A stretch of DNA of 64,000 nucleotides from Flavobacteriales bacterium UBA6770 (GCA_905181875.1 CAJIZH010000002.1:62001-126000); one strand, 5' to 3'. Shown: positions 39,179 through 50,043, counted from the first letter of the stretch. Numbers and translations are program-made. Notes: generated from the letters alone by a model not told the origin.

Positions 39179-40801
39179 ATGAAAATAAACTTGATAAAAC
39201 AAATTTTATTCTTGATGTTATTTGCATCCTTCTATGGTGAACTAAATGCGCAAGTATGGAGTAAATCTTTCACCGCAGGAGGCTATGATTCAAATAAAAA
39301 ATTACTAGGGGGATCGGAAGTGTTGCAATTAATTGGTCACAAAGACATGTTGTTTGCATCTGTTGGTTACTGGGAAGATGCTAACAATATTTGGTATGGA
39401 GGTTCAAACAGAAATATTGGTTGGGGCCAAATTAACCGTTTGGATAATCCTTTAGCAAATTGGCAGGAAGATTTTTTTCTTGGTTCAAGTTATCTTCGTC
39501 CTGAAGTTCTTAAACAAATCATTTTTACTAAAGATCCATCTGGTAATGCACTCTCATCTCCAGATACAGTTTTGATTTGCGCGGGTTACTCATCAAACTT
39601 TGTCACTAGATCTGTTATTGTAAAAAGTTTTGTGCGAAACGATGCGAATGGTTCTTGGGGAGAAAGTCAAATTGTGCAAGGAAGTTTCCCAGCTGGGGAA
39701 AACTATTCCATTAGAGATATTGAAATTCATGTCGACCAACAAACTGGTTTAGAATATGTATTTGCTACTGTTGGAACCCAAGGGATTTATAAAGGGAAAT
39801 ACAATGCGTCAAATCCTGGAAAAATCGATTGGATTTCGACAGCAGAATTTGGTCCATTAGATATTAGACCTTTAGGAATTGAAGTCGCAAATGGTGCACT
39901 CCATTTTTCATCTGGAAGTAAACTCTATAGACGTATTGACGGAATTTCACCAAATTATGTCATAGATCATGATTTCAGTGATCTTGGCGCTAAAATCAAT
40001 TCTGCTGTTGGTGGGATTAGAGGTTTAACAAAAATCGATAATCCAAGTGGGATTAATGATGCCTTACTATTGATGTGGTGCCCGAATGGTCAGTCTCAAG
40101 GAATCATTTATCGCCTCGAACCTGATGGTGTTGGAGGTTTTAATCGCATTTATGAAACTGAATTAGCCTCATTGATAGAAGGTTTTTTACCAGGGGCAAT
40201 TACAAGTTATGTACTTGGAGGATACAATGAGTTTTACAATTATATTGATCCTTTAAGTTCTGATACTTTTCATTTGGTAGGATTTGAAGCAAATATATCT
40301 GGAGGTGGTCACCCAACATGGAACGGCTACTATAAAGGCGCTTTGTTTGCTAAACGATTTTCTAATGGTCTGTATTCGATAGAAGAAATAAATGGAACTA
40401 TCAATATAAATAGTGAGTCTTTGGTTGCCAACAGGTGCTATGTGTCATCTCCATTTTCGGATGAAAATGCACTTTATTTTGGCGGTTTTGATCCAAACAG
40501 TAATACAGCAACAAACATGGCTTGGGTATATAAGAAAGACTATCAATTAAATGCTGTAAATGAGTTTACTGAAAATGAAAGTAACTTTGTTATTTATCCA
40601 AACCCAGCTAGCAATCAACTTTTTATTGAAAGTAAAACCCAAGTAGGTCAAGCGTTCAGTATTATTAATCTTTTAGGAGAAACAATAATCTCAGCTCAGT
40701 TAAATGGACAAATTGAAGCTCTTGACATTTCATCGCTACCTCCAAATATTTACTTTATTAGGATAGATAATGAGTCAATTAAATTTGTCAAAACAGAGTG
40801 A
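39179..40801 (+). CDS. Secreted protein with T9SS type A sorting domain
   Basis: Signal peptide; C-terminal FVIYPNPASNQLFIESKTQVGQAFSIINLLGETIISAQL...NIYFIRIDNESIKFVKTE. Confidence 0.85.
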   Translation: MKINLIKQILFLMLFASFYGELNAQVWSKSFTAGGYDSNKKLLGGSEVLQLIGHKDMLFASVGYWEDANNIWYGGSNRNIGWGQINRLDNPLANWQEDFFLGSSYLRPEVLKQIIFTKDPSGNALSSPDTVLICAGYSSNFVTRSVIVKSFVRNDANGSWGESQIVQGSFPAGENYSIRDIEIHVDQQTGLEYVFATVGTQGIYKGKYNASNPGKIDWISTAEFGPLDIRPLGIEVANGALHFSSGSKLYRRIDGISPNYVIDHDFSDLGAKINSAVGGIRGLTKIDNPSGINDALLLMWCPNGQSQGIIYRLEPDGVGGFNRIYETELASLIEGFLPGAITSYVLGGYNEFYNYIDPLSSDTFHLVGFEANISGGGHPTWNGYYKGALFAKRFSNGLYSIEEINGTININSESLVANRCYVSSPFSDENALYFGGFDPNSNTATNMAWVYKKDYQLNAVNEFTENESNFVIYPNPASNQLFIESKTQVGQAFSIINLLGETIISAQLNGQIEALDISSLPPNIYFIRIDNESIKFVKTE

Positions 40802-41128
40802 TGTACACACCTAAACTGCAGTAAAACGCAGTTTATACTATCCGTTTTAAGAAATTGAGAAAATGCAGGAGGACAAATCAAGCTTTTTCTGCACTTAATG
40901 CTCGCAGGTAGAAATTATAGGAATGGTAATACTGTGGATTGTGTACATTCCTGCTCTTCCATTTTAGAACTGACAAAGGGAATCAACATCGTTTAAAGAA
41001 TCATAGAGCCCTTAGTTTGTTCGAGACTCTAAGCAAACATCTAACGAACATTTCATCATGGAAATATGACCCAAATAAAAGACGGATTATTCGATGCAAT
41101 TGATTCTTGAAAACCAAGACATAAACTA

Positions 41129-41136
41129 TAATTTTG
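41129..41136 (+). promoter_or_regulatory. Putative Bacteroidetes promoter: CTTG (41106-41109), 19-bp spacer, TAATTTTG
   Basis: Matches the TTTG/TTG-N17-20-TAnnTTTG pattern upstream of the CDS at 41197. Confidence 0.45.
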
Positions 41137-41196
41137 CAAATTCTTAAACTTAGTACAGTTCGGTATATTCCCAAATACGTATTTCTATGATATTAG

Positions 41197-41961
41197 ATGT
41201 CCAAATTACCAAGAGAGCATAAATTTCTTGATCTTTCAGATTATGGAAGACCAATTGCAAAAATTATAGCGAACTCCTTAAAGCATAGCACTTTCACTCC
41301 AATTCACGTTACTATTGGTTTTATAATATCTGGACTAATAGCCACTTATTGTATCCTGAAAGGACACTTCTTGCTAGCAGCATTTTTTTTGATTCTTAAG
41401 TCTATTTTGGATGCTGCCGATGGAGAATTGGCTCGTGTAAAAGAAAAGCCTTCGTATACTGGTCGTTATTTAGATTCGGTAGCAGACATTGTATTAAACG
41501 CAATATTCTTTATTTCTATCTGGTACATTACCAACACTGCATTCCTTATTTGCCTATTGGCATTCCTAGGCATGCAATTACAAGGCACGCTTTACAATTA
41601 CTACTATGTTATTCTAAGAAATAAATTTGGTGGCGATACAACTAGTCGCGTCTTTGAATACAAAACACCCATCGCATTAGAAGGGGAAAAACAAAAGCAT
41701 GTGAACATTCTTTTTGCATTATATAAAACACTTTATGGTGCTTTTGATAAAACCATTTACGTCTTAGATAGCAATGCAGATAAGGGAAAGATATTACCAA
41801 ACTGGCTAATGACGAGTGTTTCTACGTTTGGCTTGGGCTTTCAGTTGCTCATTATTTCAGTCCTACTTGTGGCAGGCTTAAAATCAATCATTCTGCCTTT
41901 CTTTTTAGGTTATACCGTAATGATTTTTGTGTTTATTGGAATCCGAAAGGTGTTCTATTAA
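41197..41961 (+). CDS. CDP-alcohol phosphatidyltransferase family protein
   Basis: DAADGELARVKEKPSYTGRYLDSVADIVLN matches D-x2-DG-x2-AR-x8-G-x3-D-x3-D. Confidence 0.93.
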   Translation: MSKLPREHKFLDLSDYGRPIAKIIANSLKHSTFTPIHVTIGFIISGLIATYCILKGHFLLAAFFLILKSILDAADGELARVKEKPSYTGRYLDSVADIVLNAIFFISIWYITNTAFLICLLAFLGMQLQGTLYNYYYVILRNKFGGDTTSRVFEYKTPIALEGEKQKHVNILFALYKTLYGAFDKTIYVLDSNADKGKILPNWLMTSVSTFGLGFQLLIISVLLVAGLKSIILPFFLGYTVMIFVFIGIRKVFY

Positions 41962-42459
41962 CAGGCAATATCAGCGCCGTTTGAATAGTGACAAATACAC
42001 CGCTACCAAGTACACGACATCTAAGCAACTCTAACTCTGCCCTTGATACATTTAGTGCTTTGCAAATGCTAAATGAAGCCAAAAACCAATAAACACCATG
42101 GTTCAATTAAATTAACACAGGACCACTTCATTTTAAGTATAAAACCTTAACAAGGAAAATTTGATTCAAAAAACAGCCAATACCGTCAAGCAAAAAGTAT
42201 CCGAATAAAACTACCTCAGAAAACTGGAGTTGAGTGCAACCCTTTCAAAATTGCATTTGAATGTAACCACACAGTTTTGAACGAATTTATTTTTCTAAAG
42301 CTTTTTACCGAAAAATGACCTAAAACAACGAATTTTATCAATAACTCGGGTAAAAAAGGGCAAAAACGTGTAAAAGTGCCTTCTTTTCGCTAAATCTTCA
42401 TAAAAAAGGTGCTCAGTCTATTCTCTCTTGTTATAATGGGGCTAAATAAACTGAAGAAT

Positions 42460-42900
42460 ATGACTGAAACAAGAGTTTTCGACCCATTTAATAAGCCATC
42501 ATCGATTGAAAAGTCAGAAATCGTCAATTTTCTATTTGAAAATTTAGAGGAATATGGCGATCCAAAAACAGACATTGAAAAGGCGATAGATTATTCTCTT
42601 AAAGAGTTCACCTCCTTCGGCGGTTTTGTTCTCTGTCTCTATTCAGACGATCAGATAAAAGGAGCAGTTGTAATAAACTGCACAGGTATGGGAGGATACA
42701 TTCCTGAGAATATTTTGGTTTATGTAGCCATTGACAAAAAACACAGAGGAGAAGGACTTGGTAAAAAAATAATGAAACAAACAATAGAGCACACTGATGG
42801 TGACATCGCCTTGCATGTAGAAGCTAATAACCCAGCAAAGTTCTTGTACGAATTAATGGGATTTACAACTCCTTATTTAGAAATGCGATTGAAGAAATAA
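42460..42900 (+). CDS. GNAT family N-acetyltransferase
   Basis: LVYVAIDKKHRGEGLGKKIMKQTIEHTDGDIALHVEANNPAKFLYELMGF. ORF track start 42409; internal Met preferred. Confidence 0.9.
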   Translation: MTETRVFDPFNKPSSIEKSEIVNFLFENLEEYGDPKTDIEKAIDYSLKEFTSFGGFVLCLYSDDQIKGAVVINCTGMGGYIPENILVYVAIDKKHRGEGLGKKIMKQTIEHTDGDIALHVEANNPAKFLYELMGFTTPYLEMRLKK

Positions 42901-42903
42901 ACT

Positions 42904-44355
42904 ATGGGAATTCATATCGTCGATTTATCGATTTTTATTGGTTACCTCGTTTTTATGCTCGGCATTGGATTTTACTTCCTTCGCAAAAACAAATCAAAAG
43001 AAGATTATTTTGTTGGAGGTCGCTCTATGTCGGCAGGTCATATTGGTCTCTCAGTAGTCGCAACCGACGTTGGTGGAGGCTTTTCTATTGGTTTGGGTGG
43101 TCTTGGTTTTGCTATGGGAATTTCGGGAAGTTGGATGCTACTTACCGGGTTAATCGGGGCCTGGCTGAGTGCGGTGTTTTTAATTCCTAAGATTTATCCC
43201 ATAGCTAAAAAACACCACTTTCTTACCTTTCCAGAAACACTCTCTTTTCATTATAATGCCACCGTTGCGTTAGTGGCAGGCATCATTTCCTTAATTGGCT
43301 ATGTAGGTTTTACAAGCTCCCAAATATTAGCTGGTGCAAAATTGGCTTCAGCTACCTTCCCTGAGCTTTCTATTCATCATGCAGCGATATTGATGGGAAT
43401 AATTGCAGTAGTCTATACTGTAATTGGGGGTATAAAAGCAGTGATTTATACCGATACCATTCAGTGGATAATTTTAATGGTTGGGCTCATTTTTATAGGC
43501 ATTCCGCTAAGTTATGTCCACATTGGAGGCTGGGATGCACTCCAGAATCATCTACCGCAAAGTTTCCTTTCATTGGGAAACGTTGGATTTATTCAGTTTT
43601 TTAATTGGCTCATTACTATTGTGCCCATATGGTTTATCGGTATGACGTTATATCAGCGAATTTATGCCTGTAAAGACGTTGAAACAGCAAAAAAAGCGTG
43701 GCGAATTGCCGGCCTATTTGAATGGCCAATAATGGCTTTTATGGGTGTTTTGTTGGGCTTGTTTTCTAGAGTTGCTTTTGAGCAAGGAATGTTCGCCGAT
43801 ATAGGTTTTGCAGCTAATACTGCTTTCGATCCAGAACTAGGTCTCCCCTTATTGTTGAGTCATATTTTACCGGTTGGTTTAATGGGTTTAATGATGTCGG
43901 CCTATTTCTCAGCAATTATGTCAACCGCTGATAGTTGTTTGATGGCTGCTAGTGGAAATTTAATCACCGATATTTTAGATAAAATAAGGCCTACCAAAGA
44001 ACAGCATAGCATATTAAAATCACAACTCATTACGTTTATTATTGGAGTAATTGCAATCGCTCTATCTACAGTAATGACGAGTGTATTAGATCTCATGTTG
44101 TACTCATATGCCTTTATGGTTTCTGGCTTATTTGTGCCTGTATTGGGCACTTTGATTTATAAAAAGCCCGACTCCTCTGCCGCGCTGTTATCGATGATAT
44201 TTGGCGGCAGTACTACTCTTCTACTAATTCTGTTCGAGACCCAATTGCCCTGGGAAATTGATGCCAATTTTTTCGGAATTTCTATTTCAGCAATTATTTT
44301 TTTAATCGTTCAAAATACCCCAAAAACGAATGCTCAGTTCAAAACAGTTGGATAA
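42904..44355 (+). CDS. Sodium:solute symporter (SSS) family transporter
   Basis: Polytopic; KSKEDYFVGGRSMSAGHIGLSVVATDVGGGFSIGLGGLGF, GIIAVVYTVIGGIKAVIYTDTIQWIILMVG, STADSCLMAASGNLITDI. Confidence 0.93.
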   Translation: MGIHIVDLSIFIGYLVFMLGIGFYFLRKNKSKEDYFVGGRSMSAGHIGLSVVATDVGGGFSIGLGGLGFAMGISGSWMLLTGLIGAWLSAVFLIPKIYPIAKKHHFLTFPETLSFHYNATVALVAGIISLIGYVGFTSSQILAGAKLASATFPELSIHHAAILMGIIAVVYTVIGGIKAVIYTDTIQWIILMVGLIFIGIPLSYVHIGGWDALQNHLPQSFLSLGNVGFIQFFNWLITIVPIWFIGMTLYQRIYACKDVETAKKAWRIAGLFEWPIMAFMGVLLGLFSRVAFEQGMFADIGFAANTAFDPELGLPLLLSHILPVGLMGLMMSAYFSAIMSTADSCLMAASGNLITDILDKIRPTKEQHSILKSQLITFIIGVIAIALSTVMTSVLDLMLYSYAFMVSGLFVPVLGTLIYKKPDSSAALLSMIFGGSTTLLLILFETQLPWEIDANFFGISISAIIFLIVQNTPKTNAQFKTVG

Positions 44356-45469
44356 ATTAGCACAGGTACGGCGGACGTTGCATGCAAACCCAGAGGTTTC
44401 TGAGCAGGAATTCGAAACTCAAAAACGTATTCTTCAATTCTTAGAAAAAGAAACTGAAAGCGATTTTAAAAAAGTGGGGAAAACAGGTGTAATCTCCACT
44501 TTTCAAAGCAATAAGCCAGGACCAACCGTAATGATTCGAGGCGATATCGATGCCTTACCCATTGTTGAAATAAATGACTTTGAGCACAAATCAAAAACCG
44601 AAGGAGTTTCTCACAAATGTGGGCACGATGGACATACTACTATTTTATTAGGCTTAGCTATACTCCTATCAGAAAGACCTATAGCTAAAGGAAAGGTACT
44701 CCTACTTTTTCAGCCTGCAGAAGAAAATGGTATGGGTGCCAAAGCGGTATTAGAAGATAAAGAATTCCAAAAAGAAAAAATAGATTTCGTATTCGCATTG
44801 CACAATTTACCAGGTTATAAAACTCACCAAATAGTAGTAAAAGAAAATGAGTTTACCGGAAATGTAAAGAGCATCATTCTAAAAATGACAGGTAAAACTG
44901 CCCATGCAGCAGAACCAGAAAAAGGATACAACCCAAGTATGGCTATATCTCAAATATTTGCCTTTGCCAATGATATTACGCACAACAAACCTGAAGAGCA
45001 GGATTTTTTCTTAATGACTCCCATATTCGCCACTTTGGGCGATTTAGCTTATGGAATTTCTGCTGGTTATGGCGAAGTACATTTTACGATAAGAAGTTGG
45101 TCAACGGATTTGATGACACAGAGGAGCAAAGAGATTGTAGCTTTTATAGAAAAAACTTGTAAAACCAATCAACTATTGGCCGACGTTTCGTGGACACAAA
45201 TCTTCCATGCCAACAACAATCATCCAGATGCAGTGCAACTGATTAGAACTGCAGCCGAAAAAAACAGTTATGAACTTGACGAAAGAGCATACCCCTTTAG
45301 ATGGGGTGAAGATTTCGGCCTTTTTACGCAACAATATATGGGAGCCATGTTTGGAATAGGATCAGGAACAAGCACCCCTGCCCTGCACAATCCGGATTAT
45401 GATTATCCAGATGAGATTACAGAAACTGGAATTGGAATGTTTTACCAAATAATTAATCAAATTCTATAA
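44330..45469 (+). CDS. M20-family amidohydrolase/N-acyl amino acid hydrolase
   Basis: RRTLHANPEVSEQEFET, IRGDIDALPI, HKCGHDGHTTILLGLA, LLFQPAEENGMGAKAVLED, GKTAHAAEPEKGYNP. Confidence 0.93.
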   Translation: MLSSKQLDKLAQVRRTLHANPEVSEQEFETQKRILQFLEKETESDFKKVGKTGVISTFQSNKPGPTVMIRGDIDALPIVEINDFEHKSKTEGVSHKCGHDGHTTILLGLAILLSERPIAKGKVLLLFQPAEENGMGAKAVLEDKEFQKEKIDFVFALHNLPGYKTHQIVVKENEFTGNVKSIILKMTGKTAHAAEPEKGYNPSMAISQIFAFANDITHNKPEEQDFFLMTPIFATLGDLAYGISAGYGEVHFTIRSWSTDLMTQRSKEIVAFIEKTCKTNQLLADVSWTQIFHANNNHPDAVQLIRTAAEKNSYELDERAYPFRWGEDFGLFTQQYMGAMFGIGSGTSTPALHNPDYDYPDEITETGIGMFYQIINQIL

Positions 45470-45472
45470 ACT

Positions 45473-46627
45473 ATGTTTCAAACTTCGTACATAGAACTTT
45501 CTGAAACTGCTGTAAAAAACAACATTGATTTCATTCATAATTTCATAGGTGAAGATGTTACATTTTCTTCAGTTGTAAAGGGAAATGCATATGGACATGG
45601 AATTGCAAATTATTGCCCTATAGCCTACAAGTATGGTGTACGTCATTTTAGTGTGTTTAGTGCACAAGAAGCCTTTAATGTATCGGCTGCACTGCCAAAT
45701 CATGAACAAGCGGTTATGATTATGGGTCAGATCGAAAATGAGGAATTAGAATGGGCTATTGAGCACAACATTGAGTTTTATGTTTTTGAAGCAGACCGAC
45801 TAGAGCACGCTATTGGTATTGCCAAAAAAATGAATAAAAAGGCACTCATTCATGTTGAATTAGAAACTGGAATGAACCGAACAGGTTTTCCTCAAAAAGG
45901 ACTGCCTGAAGTTTTAAAAAGTATAGAAAACAACCTACAGTGCCTAGAGGTAAAAGGAGTTTGCACGCATTTAGCAGGAGCTGAGAGCATAGCTAATTAT
46001 AAACGCATAAAAGATCAATTGAATCGTTTTAAGCGCTATCAACTCAAGCTAAAAGATACGCCTTGGAATACTGCAAAAAAACACATTGCCAGTTCCTCTG
46101 CTACTATGCGATACACCAATTCACAGCTAGACATGGTGCGTATTGGCATCCTTCAATTTGGTTTTTTTCCAACAGAAGAAATATTTGTGCATTACTGCGC
46201 CAAAAAGAAAACCAGTATCGACCCAATGAAACGTATCTTGAGTTGGAAAGCGAGTGTAATGGACACAAAAACAGTAAAAGCTGGTGAATTTATCGGTTAT
46301 GGCACCTCCTATTTAACGAATCAAACCTCCAAGATTGCGTTGATCCCAATTGGTTATTCCTTTGGATACAGTCGCTCGCTTAGCAATCAAGGTAAAGTGC
46401 TTATCAATGGAGGTCGTTTTGATGTGGTTGGTACCGTAAATATGAGCATGCTCGCGGTTAATATTACCTCAGACCCAGCCATAAAAAAAGGAGACGAAGT
46501 TGTTTTGATTGGAAGCCAAGGAGACCAAGAGCTTTCGGTATCATCCTTCAGCGATTTTAGTCAACTTATAAATTACGAATTACTTACTAGATTACCTCAA
46601 GATATTCCAAGAATAATAACTAAATAA
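45473..46627 (+). CDS. Alanine racemase-type PLP enzyme
   Basis: SSVVKGNAYGHGI, HVELETGMNRTGF, CTHLAGAES, PIGYSFGYSRSLSNQGKVLINGGRFDVVGTVNMSMLAVNIT. Confidence 0.93.
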   Translation: MFQTSYIELSETAVKNNIDFIHNFIGEDVTFSSVVKGNAYGHGIANYCPIAYKYGVRHFSVFSAQEAFNVSAALPNHEQAVMIMGQIENEELEWAIEHNIEFYVFEADRLEHAIGIAKKMNKKALIHVELETGMNRTGFPQKGLPEVLKSIENNLQCLEVKGVCTHLAGAESIANYKRIKDQLNRFKRYQLKLKDTPWNTAKKHIASSSATMRYTNSQLDMVRIGILQFGFFPTEEIFVHYCAKKKTSIDPMKRILSWKASVMDTKTVKAGEFIGYGTSYLTNQTSKIALIPIGYSFGYSRSLSNQGKVLINGGRFDVVGTVNMSMLAVNITSDPAIKKGDEVVLIGSQGDQELSVSSFSDFSQLINYELLTRLPQDIPRIITK

Positions 46628-46629
46628 CT

Positions 46630-47727
46630 ATGGCTGAATTAATTATACAAACAGAAAAGATTAAAGACAATATAAAAACGCTAAGCAGCTATTTTAATAA
46701 GCACGGCATACATTGGAGTTTGATTACCAAAGTATTTTCTGGTGATCAAGAGTTTTTGAAAAACTTACTGACCGATGATGTTATTGAAAAAATAGATGCC
46801 GTTGGAGATTCGCGTTTAACAAGCTTAAAAAATTTAAAAGCTGTGAATCCAAAAATGCGCACCATATACATTAAACCACCTGCTAAAATTTACGCAGATG
46901 ATTTAGTAAAATATGCAGATATTTCATTAAACAGTTCCTTTAGTACCATAATAGCTCTGAATGAAGCCGCAAAAAAAGCTAAAAAAACACATGACATTAT
47001 TATCATGGTCGAGTTGGGCGAATTGAGAGAAGGTGTGAAACGATCAGATATTATGAATTTCTATGAAAAGGTGTTTAACCTTTCCAATATTGACGTAATT
47101 GGCATTGGATCCAACTTAGGTTGTATGTACGGAGTAGAACCTTCCTACGACAAACTGTTGCAATTGGTTCTTTACAAGGAGTTGATCTCTGCTAAATTCA
47201 ATAAAGAATTAAAGTACATTTCTGGTGGTACATCTATCACGTTACCACTTATTGAAATGGGAACACTGCCGAAAGAAATAAACCATTTCAGAATAGGTGA
47301 GGCTGCTTTTTTTGGACTGAGTCCTTTAGAAAACAAGCAGTTTAAAGAACTCCATACCGATACCTTCGAATTTTCAGCCAATATTATTGAGCTAGAAGAA
47401 AAAAAGATTGTTCCAGAAGGAATTATAAGTGACGCAAATATTGGTCATACAGCAGAAATTGATGAAGACGATTTAAACGAAACAACGGTTAAAGCCATTT
47501 TAGATTTTGGTCTACTTGACGTAGCTAAGGAAGATATAGAAGCTCAAGATTCGAGTTTATCTTTTGTAGGTATTACCTCAGATATGCTAGTTATGGATTT
47601 AGGTAAAAACCGTACCAAGCAAGGAAAGCAGAAGTACAATATTGGAGACCAAGTTATGTTCACACCTAATTACATGGCTGTTGCTCGTCTGCTTAACTCT
47701 AAGTTTATTGCAAAGCGTTTTGAATAA
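46630..47727 (+). CDS. Alanine/ornithine racemase-like PLP enzyme (Orr/YhfX type)
   Basis: WSLITKVFSGDQEFL, DSRLTSLKNLK, MVELGELREGVKRSDI, IGIGSNLGCMYGVEPSYDKL, ISGGTSITLPLI. Confidence 0.85.
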   Translation: MAELIIQTEKIKDNIKTLSSYFNKHGIHWSLITKVFSGDQEFLKNLLTDDVIEKIDAVGDSRLTSLKNLKAVNPKMRTIYIKPPAKIYADDLVKYADISLNSSFSTIIALNEAAKKAKKTHDIIIMVELGELREGVKRSDIMNFYEKVFNLSNIDVIGIGSNLGCMYGVEPSYDKLLQLVLYKELISAKFNKELKYISGGTSITLPLIEMGTLPKEINHFRIGEAAFFGLSPLENKQFKELHTDTFEFSANIIELEEKKIVPEGIISDANIGHTAEIDEDDLNETTVKAILDFGLLDVAKEDIEAQDSSLSFVGITSDMLVMDLGKNRTKQGKQKYNIGDQVMFTPNYMAVARLLNSKFIAKRFE

Positions 47728-48358
47728 CATTTATCCAATCGGCTGACGTGCTGAATAAGTAGTTATTGTTTTACACAAAGGAATAAGTTTGGAATAGTAA
47801 CCCTAATTAGGTTGAAATTGCTGCATTTAAACTGCAGAGTTGTCTGCACATGCTAAAACCCAATTCAACAGTATAAAAAAATCTGCATAAGAGCTATTTG
47901 GTAAATAATCTGAGCATTTTTTCCAAAAAAATGATGCGTGTGTTTGGCTTAAAAATCCATAAATGCACTGGAACAGATGATGAAAGAACTTGCGGAAAAA
48001 GGTTAACAGCTCAACAGAATCTACTAGTATTCTTAATTGAATTGGAAACCATAACAGCAGTATTACTGCAGACCGCAATTAGCGTACTATTTTAGTTGAA
48101 CTTGGGTAAGCAGAACATCAGTTATCATTTTTTATCCTGAATAGCTTATTACTGTATAATACAAGTAAAACTAAAACGTCTAAATTCAGTTTAATACAAT
48201 TCACAGAACGCATGAAGTCCATTAATGCTGATTAGATTCAAACGCAGAAAAATCGCACGCAAATCACTGACTATATGCGCAGTAAATAACGCAAACAGGC
48301 ACACGTTGACCTATAATTAAAGCAATAGATGCAACAACTATTTAGGTAATTTAGAGAC

Positions 48359-49426
48359 TTACTTATTTGTTAGCACCCAAAGCTCTACCTCTTCCGAAGA
48401 GCGCCAATGTGGATCTCTTTTTGTTTTATTAGACGATGGTTTCACTGATTTTTTGTAACACTTTTCCAATTCAAATCTACCACCTTCGGCCAATTCTTTT
48501 TCTACGGGATGCACCTTTGCTGCATTTGTAATTTGTGCTAAGTTGGAGAAGAATACTACCAATTTCCCATCAGGCAAAAGTCTTTTTTTTGCTTCAGCAA
48601 AAAAATCTGGAAACAGCTGCTCGTTGTAGTAAATAGCTTTATCAATGCTACTTAAATCATGCGTTTTAGGCAACCAAGGAGGATTAAAAACAATCAGTTC
48701 AGTCTCCTTTTCCCACTTGCCAAAAAGGTGTCCTGCATCCAACTCAATCTTTCGAGAAAGTTTTGTTGTTCCCATAAACTCCTGCAAGCCAACAATTGCA
48801 TTAGGATTTATATCCGTTGCAAATACCTTTTGAAAACCATATTGTACCATTTGAAAAGACAGCACTCCGCAGCCAGTTCCAACATCGATTGCCGATTTTT
48901 TTGGTCCTTTGTAACGCTTCAACCAATTATCAAATACCTCTAAATGCTCAAAACGCGTTGGAAAATAGGTGCCGTAATAAGGATGAATTTTGTTGCGCAA
49001 TACCGGTATCGAAATTCCATTTTGGTACCATTGCCAAGCACTATTCATTCCCTGAATTTGAGGGAATGTCAAAAAGAAATGATTGTTTTCTGGATACAGT
49101 TTTTCTAACCAGCCAATACTAGGAGCTTTCTTTGCACTAAGTTGTTGGTCAAGCACTTCTATTAAAACCCGGTTGGAAAGTTTAAAGAACTCTGAACGAT
49201 ACTTTTGCTGTTCTTTAAAAGATTTATTAGGCAGTTTTAGATTTAGATAACTGTGTATTTCCTTAAGTAGAGAAACCCCATCACTATAATAGTCCTGAAT
49301 TAAAATGGATTTACCCTCGACTAAGTCCTTGATGGTAAGCTCAACATCATTTCCGTCTTTGTAGGATTGTAGGTCCTCACTAACTGGAATTGGCTCTGGC
49401 TTATGTGTTTTTATTTGAGTAATCAT
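48359..49426 (-). CDS. Class I SAM-dependent methyltransferase (HemK/PrmC-like NPPW)
   Basis: SAIDVGTGCGVLSFQMVQYGFQKVFATDINPNAI...ELIVFNPPWLPKT. Confidence 0.88.
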   Translation of the reverse strand: MITQIKTHKPEPIPVSEDLQSYKDGNDVELTIKDLVEGKSILIQDYYSDGVSLLKEIHSYLNLKLPNKSFKEQQKYRSEFFKLSNRVLIEVLDQQLSAKKAPSIGWLEKLYPENNHFFLTFPQIQGMNSAWQWYQNGISIPVLRNKIHPYYGTYFPTRFEHLEVFDNWLKRYKGPKKSAIDVGTGCGVLSFQMVQYGFQKVFATDINPNAIVGLQEFMGTTKLSRKIELDAGHLFGKWEKETELIVFNPPWLPKTHDLSSIDKAIYYNEQLFPDFFAEAKKRLLPDGKLVVFFSNLAQITNAAKVHPVEKELAEGGRFELEKCYKKSVKPSSNKTKRDPHWRSSEEVELWVLTNK

Positions 49427-49909
49427 ATACTGATTTCCTTTTTTGATAATAATAGGTAATCCTTTCTGTCTAGGGCATTGATTTGGGGATTATTTAAAAA
49501 ATAACTTAAGTAGCACTAAATTACAGATTCCTATTGATGCAGATAAGTAGTATACAGTTGCATAACGGGTCACCATAAATCGCTTCATCACCTAACTCGT
49601 TTCGGTCTTCTATTGGCGTTATGGTAATTCTATTTTTATTAGACTGTTTGATTCCATAAATGGAAAACTGTCGGTTTTCCTAATTTGAGCTTTTGGTCTT
49701 TGTATTCCCATCCTTTTTCACGTCGTCCAATGTTTTGGGAATAGCAATGTCACGGATTGAAGCTGCGGCGATTGATTGAATCGTCGATTGTACAACGGTT
49801 AGCCCTGATAAGAAGCCTAGGAACGGTATTGGTAGGTCAGGCTCTTTTTTGCAATAGCATTGATACTTCAAAAAACGCTGTCAAATAAGAGTCGAACAAT
49901 GAAGAGAAA

Positions 49910-50043
49910 AATGGACGGATCAAGCAGATGCTATTATAATTGGTCTTTTTAAATCTGATGTGAGTAGCAATGAAATCGCTGCTCAACAAAAGCGAAAAAG
50001 AGGTTCAATTCGAAGTCGTTTGGGAATAGTTCTGAGTTATCAT
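49910..50043 (+). pseudogene. Isolated C-terminal HTH-like fragment
   Basis: KWTDQADAIIIGLFKSDVSSNEIAAQQKRKRGSIRSRLGIVLSY resembles the W-T-x-E-E-D...IA...R..GAI.SRL tail found on various proteins; no intact ORF upstream. Confidence 0.4.

Noticed and set aside
40812-40835. TAAACTGC...GCAGTTTA stem after the 40801 stop as a terminator
   Set aside because: 8-bp stem is real but the downstream T-run is weak; left uncalled.
48645-49122. Overlapping plus-strand ORFs
   Set aside because: Antisense to the SAM methyltransferase.
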